Shown: piece after piece, positions 8,420-15,368 of the stretch
How the letters are laid out: every line of letters starts with the position of its first letter
How positions within the stretch are numbered: the first letter of the stretch is position 1
Origin: Sorangium aterium
GTDB taxonomy: Bacteria; Myxococcota_A; Polyangia; Polyangiales; Polyangiaceae
Assembly (NCBI RefSeq): GCF_028368935.1
Contig: NZ_JAQNDK010000003.1
Location: 1,550,001-1,614,000, forward strand
Direction: 5' to 3'
DNA length: 64,000 nucleotides
The notes under the pieces: model-generated
Told to the model about the DNA's origin: nothing
What the model saw: only the letters and a program-made list of their open reading frames with translations
Database searches by the model: none
Made by a program: the position numbers and the translations under genes

Positions 8420-8995
8420 ATGAACAGACACCGTGCCTGGTCTCCCGCGGCCGCCACCCTGTGGATCAGCGCCGCCGCGCTCTCGGGCTGCGGCGGAGCC
8501 TCCGTCGCCCAAGCCCCCGTGGCGCCGGAGGCCGCCGGTGCGACCTCGATGTCGCCGCACAAGGGAAGCTCGATCGAGACGGCCGATGATGCGCTCGCGG
8601 AGCTCGAGCGCGCGGAGGACGAGCTCGATCAGGCGATCGGCGCGCCCGCGCAGCGCGACGAGGGCCGGGCCGTGGCGGAAGCGGCGCCGCCGGGAGCGCC
8701 GCCGCAGGCGGCGCCTTCGCCGCCGAGCCCGAGCGTACCCGACAGCCGCACCGCGCCGTCACCGCGGGCGACGGCCGCCGGCGGCGAGCCCCCGGCCAAG
8801 AAGCTCGAGGCCGAGCCGACGTCCGCGCCGCCGTGTGAGACAGCGTGCCGCGCGCTCGCGTCCATGAGCCGCGCCGCGCAGCACCTCTGCGGGCTCGCCG
8901 GCGATGCGGACCAGCGGTGCGATGCCGCGCGCGCCCGGGTCAAGAGCGCGACGGACCGGGTCGAGGCGCGGTGCCCGCGCTGCGCCGAGCTCTGA
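8420..8995 (+). CDS. Putative lipoprotein with cysteine-rich C-terminus
   Basis: This 191-residue protein is not recognised as a known family. It has a signal peptide with lipobox ALSGC (Cys about 24), a short acidic helical stretch (DDALAELERAEDELDQAI), a long Ala/Pro disordered middle, and a C-terminal helical segment of about 50 residues with six cysteines (CETACRA, HLCG, RCDA, CPRC), suggesting disulfides in the periplasm. A strong ribosome site (ggagg at 8411) precedes the ATG at 8420. It is divergent from the M48 protease gene. Confidence 0.75.
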   Translation: MNRHRAWSPAAATLWISAAALSGCGGASVAQAPVAPEAAGATSMSPHKGSSIETADDALAELERAEDELDQAIGAPAQRDEGRAVAEAAPPGAPPQAAPSPPSPSVPDSRTAPSPRATAAGGEPPAKKLEAEPTSAPPCETACRALASMSRAAQHLCGLAGDADQRCDAARARVKSATDRVEARCPRCAEL

Positions 8996-9017
8996 GCCTC
9001 GACCAGCGCCGCACCGC

Positions 9018-9051
9018 CGGCAGCGCCCGCTCGATATGAGCGGTGCTGCCG
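9018..9051. terminator. Long hairpin between convergent genes
   Basis: An imperfect inverted repeat (cggcagc ... gctgccg outer stem of 7 bp, then gctc/gagc inner pairs, loop gatat) lies between the stops at 8995 and 9113. It has no T-tract. A bidirectional terminator role is inferred from the placement. Confidence 0.4.
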
Positions 9052-9112
9052 TCGTGCACAGCCGTATCCAGATCGAGACGGGCCGAGCGCGCCTTCCGCT
9101 CGGACGACGGCG

Positions 9113-10168
9113 TCAGGGGCCCGGCGCGAGGAGCTGAAGCAGCCGCACATTTTTGTACATCTCCCCGAGCGAGCCCGCCGCCACATGGCCGGCCTTCGCG
9201 AGCAGCTCGATCTCCTCGGGGCGCACCTCCGCCTGCACCGTCAGCCGGCCGGCGCCCGGCTCCACGGCGAGCGTCGCGCGCTTCGCGATCTCGGCGAGCG
9301 CCGCCCCGGATTCCGGGCCGACGAGCGCCTTCAGCGCATCGACGTTCGCGCGCTTCTCCTCGAGGAGCTTCCGTAGCTCTTCGGCCGCGTCGGCCGACGC
9401 GGCGTCGATCGCGACGGTCACCGAGAGCCCGCCCTTCGTCGAGACGCCGACGGTGACGGCGCGCGGGCCCGTGGAGCCGGTGAGGATCGCGCGGAGGCTC
9501 GGCTTGCTCTCGGAAAGGAGGGCGACGCCCAGGAGGGGACGATCCCACCCGATGTGCGCGAGGCGCGACGTCGCCTCGTCCCGGCTCGCCAGCGACGTCC
9601 CGGCCTCCTCGGCGTCGATGCTCGCGCGGATCTCCGGCTCGGCGCCGTACAGCAGGATCGACCCGTTGCGCACGGCGATCGCGTCCTCGCCGGCGCGGAG
9701 CAGGTACTTCACGCCTTTGTACTCTGCCTGGACGTAGCTGTGCGTCGCCAGCCGCTCCGCGAGCTTCTGCTCGTTGAAGCGCCCGCGCGCGACCACGAGC
9801 GACGGGGCAACGACCAGCTTGTCGACGTCGAACCCGAGATCGATGCCCGTCGCCTTCTTGATGTCGTCTCGGGTGCGCTCGATGTGCAGCCGCACCGCGC
9901 CCCCCTCCGCGCCGAGCGCCTGCAGGTCGATCTGGTGAGGGTCGACGATCACCACGCCGGGGGCGCTGCCTTGGACATATTCGAGCAGCGATTCGTCTCT
10001 CGGGAATGTTGCGGCGCGGAGGTGCGCCACGCCGAAGCCGAGGAGCCCCGTCTGCTGGGCGAGGACGACGATGAGCACGAGGCCGACGAGCACGATGTAC
10101 TTGGCCTTGCCCCGCTTCTTCGTAGCTCCGGCGACCTGGACCGGCTTCGACGCGCTCTCGGTGCTCAT
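9113..10168 (-). CDS. Membrane-anchored protein of unknown function
   Basis: This 351-residue protein is not recognised. A basic cytosolic N-terminus (TKKRGKAK) leads into one transmembrane helix (about 22-45, YIVLVGLVLIVVLAQQ) and a large soluble domain on the far side of the membrane. That domain has mixed alpha/beta character with a repeated short-helix pattern. It has no cysteines and no catalytic motif that I can identify. The start at 10168 was chosen because it places the helix at the N-terminus; upstream codons read arginine-rich non-coding sequence. It is divergent from the kinase gene at 10348. Confidence 0.7.
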   Translation of the reverse strand: MSTESASKPVQVAGATKKRGKAKYIVLVGLVLIVVLAQQTGLLGFGVAHLRAATFPRDESLLEYVQGSAPGVVIVDPHQIDLQALGAEGGAVRLHIERTRDDIKKATGIDLGFDVDKLVVAPSLVVARGRFNEQKLAERLATHSYVQAEYKGVKYLLRAGEDAIAVRNGSILLYGAEPEIRASIDAEEAGTSLASRDEATSRLAHIGWDRPLLGVALLSESKPSLRAILTGSTGPRAVTVGVSTKGGLSVTVAIDAASADAAEELRKLLEEKRANVDALKALVGPESGAALAEIAKRATLAVEPGAGRLTVQAEVRPEEIELLAKAGHVAAGSLGEMYKNVRLLQLLAPGP

Positions 10169-10347
10169 CTGTGCTCGCTGCGCCCTCTCTGGGATGCCGC
10201 ACGCCGCCAGGGCCCTGCGGGGACCGCCTCCGCAGGACCGCGAGCGCCGCTCGTGGACCCGGGGCGCGCTGCGGCAGAGCATAACCGGAAGCGAGACGCC
10301 GGCCAGGCCTTCCGCCGGGGCCTCTGGCCGGTTAGAACCGACGCGAC

Positions 10348-11769
10348 GTGCCTCGATCCTCGTCCTCCGATGGCGGCGGCGCGCTCGCACAGCCGAGCGA
10401 TAGCTCCGTGCTGCCCGCCGCCCTCGGCCGCTACCACGTGCAGCGCCTCCTCGGCGAGGGGGCGATGGGGCGCGTGCTGCTGGCGCACGATCCGCTGCTC
10501 GATCGCGACGTCGCGCTGAAGCACCTGCGCGACGACCTGCGCATCCCGCGCGACGTCCGCGAGCAGCTGATCGTGAGGATGCGCCACGAAGCGCGCGCCG
10601 CCGCCCGGGTGACCCACCCGAACCTCGTCACGCTCCACGACGTCGGCGAGGACCCGGACTTCGGGCTCTACCTCGTCTTCGAGTACGTCGAGGGGCCGAC
10701 GCTGAAGCAGCACCTCCTCGAGCGGCCGCTCTCGGCGGCGCAGGCGGCGCGCCTCGCGCGCGAGCTCGGCGAGGCGCTCACGATCGCGCACCGGGCAGGC
10801 ATCGTCCACCGCGACATCAAGCCGGAGAACATCATCCTCTCGATGAACGGCGGCAAGATCGCCGACTTCGGCATCGCGCGGATCCCGGACTCGACGCTGA
10901 CGCACCAGGGAGGGCTCATGGGGACGCCCGCGTACAGCGCGCCGGAGACGTTCCGCGTCGGGAAGTTCTCGCCCGAGAGCGATCAGTTCTCGCTCGCCGC
11001 CGTCATGTACGAGGCGATCTCCGGGAGCCGCGCGTTCCCGGGCGACGACGCGGTCTCGGTCGCGTCGCGGATCGCGACCGACGAGCCGCCGCCGATCGCG
11101 AGGGAGCTCGGCCTCCCGCCGTCGCTCGATCAGGTGCTCGCGCGCGGGCTGTCGAAGCGACCCGAGGACAGGTACCCGAGCTGCGACGAGTTCGGCGCCG
11201 CGTTCGCGAACAGCCTCGAGTGGGCCGCCTCCAGCCAGATGCCGAGGCGGATGCTGGACAGCGCCGTCACGGCGACGCCGGCGCTGTCCGCCGAGCCAGC
11301 CGCGGTGCGCGCGGATCCGCTCGACATCAACTTCCCTCCCCGCGAGCGGAAGGCGGGGCAGATCGCCGTGGGCGCGGCCGTGGTCGTGGCCACGGCCGCG
11401 CTGCTCCTCCACACCGCGCTGCGATCTGCAGACGCGCCCGCCGAGGAGCCCGCCGTCGGAGCAGCGCCGAGCGCGTCGTCGGCGACGACGGCGCCGCGAC
11501 CGCGCCCCGCGCCGTCGACGCGGCCTGCGCGCCCGAAGCACGACCCCGCCGACACCACGGCGCGCGCGACGGTCAGCGCGGAGCCCAGCGCCGCGGAGCC
11601 CAGCGCGAGCGCGCCGGGCAGCGCCGCGCCCTCGCCCGTGTCGACCCCGCTCCCCGAGGACGAGCAGGCCGCGGACGCCGGAACGCCGGAGACCGACGAC
11701 CTCGACGTGCCAGAGGCCACAGAGCCCGGCGCGCAGGACGCCGGTGGTGCCGATGCTGCTGCGCGTTGA
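10348..11769 (+). CDS. Transmembrane Ser/Thr protein kinase (Hanks type)
   Basis: This is a 473-residue kinase from a GTG start. The catalytic domain (about 26-290) has the glycine loop LGEGAMGRV, the ATP-binding lysine in VALKHL, the catalytic loop HRDIKPEN and the metal-binding DFGIARI, so it should be active. A single transmembrane helix (about 332-352, QIAVGAAVVVATAALLL) is followed by an Ala/Pro/acidic tail of about 120 residues outside the cell or in the periplasm, with no recognisable sensor domain. This is the PknB-like topology common in myxobacteria. A palindrome begins one base after its stop. Confidence 0.92.
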   Translation: MPRSSSSDGGGALAQPSDSSVLPAALGRYHVQRLLGEGAMGRVLLAHDPLLDRDVALKHLRDDLRIPRDVREQLIVRMRHEARAAARVTHPNLVTLHDVGEDPDFGLYLVFEYVEGPTLKQHLLERPLSAAQAARLARELGEALTIAHRAGIVHRDIKPENIILSMNGGKIADFGIARIPDSTLTHQGGLMGTPAYSAPETFRVGKFSPESDQFSLAAVMYEAISGSRAFPGDDAVSVASRIATDEPPPIARELGLPPSLDQVLARGLSKRPEDRYPSCDEFGAAFANSLEWAASSQMPRRMLDSAVTATPALSAEPAAVRADPLDINFPPRERKAGQIAVGAAVVVATAALLLHTALRSADAPAEEPAVGAAPSASSATTAPRPRPAPSTRPARPKHDPADTTARATVSAEPSAAEPSASAPGSAAPSPVSTPLPEDEQAADAGTPETDDLDVPEATEPGAQDAGGADAAAR

Positions 11770-11770
11770 A

Positions 11771-11800
11771 CGCGTGACATCGCGGATGCGTTGTCACGCG
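11771..11800. repeat. 30-bp palindrome after the kinase stop codon
   Basis: The two arms cgcgtgaca and tgtcacgcg pair over 9 bp. After a T/T mismatch a further 3 bp (cgc/gcg) close a ggat tetraloop. It starts one base past the stop at 11769 and is followed by six A residues rather than T, so it is not a classic intrinsic terminator on the plus strand. It may be a hairpin that protects or ends the mRNA, or a protein-binding site upstream of pdhA. Confidence 0.7.
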
Positions 11801-11969
11801 GAAAAAACTCCCGTAAAGGAGCCCGAGTAAGCACCGTCGCTGTCCTGCACGGCCGACGTCAAGCGGCTCGCTGGGTCCATCGCAGGACCCGGAGAGGCGC
11901 CCTGGATTCACGCCGACCTCTGCCCTAGCGACTGTCTGAATTGCTGTTCTGCCCCTTGAGATCTCCGCG

Positions 11970-12947
11970 ATGACTACCCTGACAAACGGCGACGATCTCC
12001 ATCTGTCGCTCTACCGAAAGATGTTTCAGATACGCCGCTTCGAGGAAGAGGCGGCCCGCGCGTACGCGCAGAGCAAGATCGGTGGGTTCCTTCACCTGTA
12101 CATCGGTCAGGAGCCCATCGCCGTCGGTGCCTCCGCGGCGCTCCGCCCCGACGACTACGTGATGACCACCTACCGCGATCACGGGCTCGCGCTCGCCCGC
12201 GGGATGAGCCCGCGCGCCGCGATGGCCGAGCTCTACGGCAAGGTCACCGGGTGCTCGAAGGGGCTCGGCGGCTCGATGCACTTCTTCGACAAAGAGCACA
12301 ACATGCTCGGCGGCTACGGCATCGTCGGCGGGCACATCCCCATCGCCGTCGGGACCGCGTTCGCGTCGAAGTACCGCGGCGAGGACCGGGTCTCGATGGT
12401 GTTCTTCGGCGAGGGCGCGGTGAGCATCGGCGACTTCCACGAAGGGATGTCGCTCGCGGCGCTGTGGAAGCTGCCGATCGTGTTCGTCTGCGAGAACAAC
12501 GAGTACGCGATGGGGACGCCGCTCTCCCGGACGCTCTCGGTCGAGGACGTCTCGCTGAAGGCGCTCGCCTACGGGATGGAGCGCGATCGCTTCAACTCCG
12601 AGCACGTCCTCCAGGTGCGCGATCGCCTCGCCGAGGCCGTCGCGCGGGCGCGCACGAACTCGGAGCCGACGCTGGTCGAGATCAGGACGTACCGCTTCCG
12701 GGGCCACTCGATGAGCGATCCCGGCAAGTACCGGACGAAGGAGGAGCTCGAGGAGCGCAAGAAGAAGGACGTGCTCCTCCGCTCTCGCGTCGAGCTCGAG
12801 GAGAAGGGCCACAAGGCCGCCCTCGAGGCGATCGAGAAAGAGGTGGAAGACGAGATCACCGACGCGATCCGCTTCGCCGAGGAGAGCCCCGAACCCGGGC
12901 CCGAGGTGCTCGAGCCCACAACCTATGCAGGACCTTTTGCGCGATGA
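11970..12947 (+). CDS. pdhA: Pyruvate dehydrogenase E1 component, alpha subunit
   Basis: This thiamine-diphosphate-dependent subunit decarboxylates pyruvate together with the beta subunit encoded next. The 325 residues match the family length. The TPP site reads GEGAVSIGDF with the ENNEYAMGT end about 27 residues on (Glu in place of the commoner Asp). Other signatures are TTYRDHG, GGSMHF and the regulatory-loop region RFRGHSMSD. An oxo-acid dehydrogenase for branched-chain substrates is an alternative, but the adjacent E2 favours pyruvate. Its TGA overlaps the ATG of the beta gene, indicating translational coupling. Confidence 0.93.
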   Translation: MTTLTNGDDLHLSLYRKMFQIRRFEEEAARAYAQSKIGGFLHLYIGQEPIAVGASAALRPDDYVMTTYRDHGLALARGMSPRAAMAELYGKVTGCSKGLGGSMHFFDKEHNMLGGYGIVGGHIPIAVGTAFASKYRGEDRVSMVFFGEGAVSIGDFHEGMSLAALWKLPIVFVCENNEYAMGTPLSRTLSVEDVSLKALAYGMERDRFNSEHVLQVRDRLAEAVARARTNSEPTLVEIRTYRFRGHSMSDPGKYRTKEELEERKKKDVLLRSRVELEEKGHKAALEAIEKEVEDEITDAIRFAEESPEPGPEVLEPTTYAGPFAR

Positions 12948-13927
12948 CCGTCCTAAGATTCCGTGAGGCGGTTCGCGCCGCCATGGTCGAGGAAATGGAG
13001 CGCGACGAGCGGGTGTACCTCGTCGGCGAGGAGGTCGGGCACTACCAGGGCGCCTACAAGGTGACCGAGGGGATGCTCGACAAGTTCGGGAGCAGGCGCG
13101 TGATCGACGCGCCCATCACCGAGAGCGGGTTCACGGGCATCTCGATCGGCGCCGCGATGGTCGGGCTCCGGCCGATCGTCGAGTACATGACGTGGAACTT
13201 CTCCGCCGTGGCGTTCGACCAGATCCTCAACAACGCGGCGAAGCTCCGGCAGATGTCCGGCGGGCAGCTCAGCATCCCGCTCGTGCTGCGGGCGCCGAAC
13301 GGCTCGGCGAAGCAGGTCGGCTCGCAGCACTCGCACGCGATGGAGCACTTCTACGCGCACGTCCCCGGCCTCAAGGTCCTCGCGCCCGCGATGCCGGCGG
13401 ACGCGAAGGGTCTCCTGAAGTCGGCGATCCGGGACGACAACCCGGTGCTCTTCATGGAGAGCGAGACGCTCTACGGCGTGAAGGGCGAGGTGCCCGACGA
13501 TCCCGATTTCATCGTGCCGCTCGGGGTCGCGTCGATCGTGCGCGAGGGGACCGACGTCTCGATCATCGCGTGGAGCCGGATGGTGCACGTCGCGATCGAG
13601 GCGGCCGCGGAGCTGGAGAAGGAGGGCATCAGCGCGGAGATCGTGGACCTGCGATCGCTGCGCCCGCTCGACGAGGAGACGATCGTGAAGAGCGTCACGA
13701 AGACGCACCGCGCGGTCGTGGCGCACGAGGGCTGGCCGTACGGCGGCGTCGGCGCGGAGATCGCCGATCGCATCCAGCGGCTCGCGTTCGACGAGCTGGA
13801 CGCGCCCGTGCTGCGCGCGACGACGCTCGACGTCCCGATGCCCTACAACGCGCGGCTGGAGCAGTACGTGATCCCGCAGGCGTCGCGGATCATCGAAAAT
13901 GTTCACCGCGTTCTCTACAAAAGCTGA
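12944..13927 (+). CDS. pdhB: Pyruvate dehydrogenase E1 component, beta subunit
   Basis: This 327-residue partner of PdhA forms the alpha2-beta2 E1. Family signatures include YLVGEEVGHYQGAYKVT, DAPITESGFTGIS, the cofactor-contact region EYMTWNF, and the C-terminal transketolase domain with VDLRSLRPLD and VAHEGWPYGGVG. The start ATG overlaps the pdhA stop in an ATGA arrangement, fixing the start at 12944. pdhC follows after 39 bp, so all three are one operon. Confidence 0.94.
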   Translation: MTVLRFREAVRAAMVEEMERDERVYLVGEEVGHYQGAYKVTEGMLDKFGSRRVIDAPITESGFTGISIGAAMVGLRPIVEYMTWNFSAVAFDQILNNAAKLRQMSGGQLSIPLVLRAPNGSAKQVGSQHSHAMEHFYAHVPGLKVLAPAMPADAKGLLKSAIRDDNPVLFMESETLYGVKGEVPDDPDFIVPLGVASIVREGTDVSIIAWSRMVHVAIEAAAELEKEGISAEIVDLRSLRPLDEETIVKSVTKTHRAVVAHEGWPYGGVGAEIADRIQRLAFDELDAPVLRATTLDVPMPYNARLEQYVIPQASRIIENVHRVLYKS

Positions 13928-13966
13928 CTGAGCGGACCCACATCCCCGATCAAGGTTGATAGACCC

Positions 13967-15286
13967 ATGGCGAAGGTTCTGGAACTTCCGAAGCTGTCCC
14001 CGACCATGGAGGAGGGGCAGATCAGTGCCTGGCACAAGAAGGAAGGCGACGCGATCGACATCGACGATCTGCTCGCAGAGGTCGAGACCGACAAGGCGAC
14101 CATGGAGTACAAGTCCTTCGATCGAGGGACGTTGCTCAAGATCCTCGTGCCTGCGGGCAGCGTGGTTCAGCTCGGCCAGCCTGTCGCGATCATCGGCGCC
14201 CCGGGCGAGGACGTAAGCGCCCTCGCCGGTGGGAGCGGCGGCGCCGCCGCGGCGAAGCCGAGCGCGGCGGAGGCTCAGCCCAAGGGAGAGCGCGCCGCGC
14301 CGCCGGCCGGCGGCGACGCGCCCGTGACGAGCCCGCCGCCAGCGGCGCGCGGAGAGGCGGTCTCGCCGCCCACGCAGCCGGCCGCGCCGCAGCCGTCGTC
14401 GAACGGGCGCGTGAAGGCGTCGCCCTACGTGCGGAAGCTCGGCCGAGAGCGCGGGCTCGACCTCAGCAGCGTCGCCGGCAGCGGCCCGCGCGGGCGCATC
14501 GTCGCGCGCGACCTCGAGGGGCTGAAGCCGGCGCCGGCCGCCGCGGCGGCCAAGGCGACCGCCCCTGGCGAGCTCGCTGCGCCGGAGGTGCGGCCGCTCA
14601 GCATGATGCGCAAGGCGATCGCCCGGCGCCTCACCGAGTCCAAGCAGACGGTCCCGCACTTCTACCTCTCGATCGACGTCGACGCCGATCCGCTGAACGC
14701 GCTGCGCGAGCAGATCAACGCGGATCTCGCCGCGACCGCCGCCGAGGGGGAGAAGCCGGCCAAGGTCAGCTTCAACGATCTCCTCGTCAAGGCGTGCGCC
14801 ATCGCGCTCGTGCGCGTCCCGGAGTGCAACGCGCAGTTCACCCCGGACGCGATCCTCGTCCACCAGCGCGTCGACATCTCGGTCGCGGTCGCCGTCCCCG
14901 AAGGCCTGGTCACGCCGGTGGTGCGCGACGTCGATCGCAAGCAGGTGCTCGACATCGCGGCCGAGGTACGCGAGCTCGCCGGGCGGGCCAAGGCGAAGAA
15001 GCTGCGGCCCGAGGAGATGGCGAACGGCACGTTCTCGATCTCGAACCTCGGCATGTACGGGATCGACAACTTCGGCGCCGTCATCAACCCGCCCGAGGGC
15101 GCCATCCTCGCCGTGGGCCAGGTCCGCCAGGAGCCCGTCGTGCGCGGCGAGCAGATCGTGCCGGGCCGCCGCCTGAGCATGACGCTCTCCTGCGATCATC
15201 GCGTCGTCGACGGCGCGGTCGGCGCGACCTTCCTCAAGGTCCTGCGCCAGCTCCTGGAGCACCCGACGCAGATCCTGCTCGGCTAG
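13967..15286 (+). CDS. pdhC: Dihydrolipoamide acetyltransferase (E2) of pyruvate dehydrogenase
   Basis: This 439-residue E2 core transfers the acetyl group from lipoamide to CoA. It has one lipoyl domain (about 1-78) with the lipoylated lysine in VETDKATME, an Ala/Pro linker, a peripheral-subunit-binding domain (about 149-184, SPYVRKLGRERGLDL and GSGPRGRI), and the catalytic domain (about 205-439) ending with the active-site motif SCDHRVVDG. One lipoyl domain is the usual number for bacterial operons of this alpha/beta E1 type. The E3 gene is not in the window. A strong hairpin follows the stop. Confidence 0.95.
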   Translation: MAKVLELPKLSPTMEEGQISAWHKKEGDAIDIDDLLAEVETDKATMEYKSFDRGTLLKILVPAGSVVQLGQPVAIIGAPGEDVSALAGGSGGAAAAKPSAAEAQPKGERAAPPAGGDAPVTSPPPAARGEAVSPPTQPAAPQPSSNGRVKASPYVRKLGRERGLDLSSVAGSGPRGRIVARDLEGLKPAPAAAAAKATAPGELAAPEVRPLSMMRKAIARRLTESKQTVPHFYLSIDVDADPLNALREQINADLAATAAEGEKPAKVSFNDLLVKACAIALVRVPECNAQFTPDAILVHQRVDISVAVAVPEGLVTPVVRDVDRKQVLDIAAEVRELAGRAKAKKLRPEEMANGTFSISNLGMYGIDNFGAVINPPEGAILAVGQVRQEPVVRGEQIVPGRRLSMTLSCDHRVVDGAVGATFLKVLRQLLEHPTQILLG

Positions 15287-15327
15287 CTCCGCACACCCAG
15301 GCTCAAGGAATATCCAGGGCGCAGCGA

Positions 15328-15359
15328 ACGCCGGGGCTCGTCGCCCCGGCGTCCTCCTT
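15328..15359 (+). terminator. Intrinsic terminator of the pdh operon
   Basis: A perfect 10-bp stem (acgccggggc/gccccggcgt) with loop tcgtc is followed by a pyrimidine-rich cctcctt. It lies 41 bp after the pdhC stop and just before the convergent stop at 15369. Fit to a Rho-independent terminator is good for such a GC-rich genome. Confidence 0.65.
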
Positions 15360-15368
15360 GCGCGGCGC

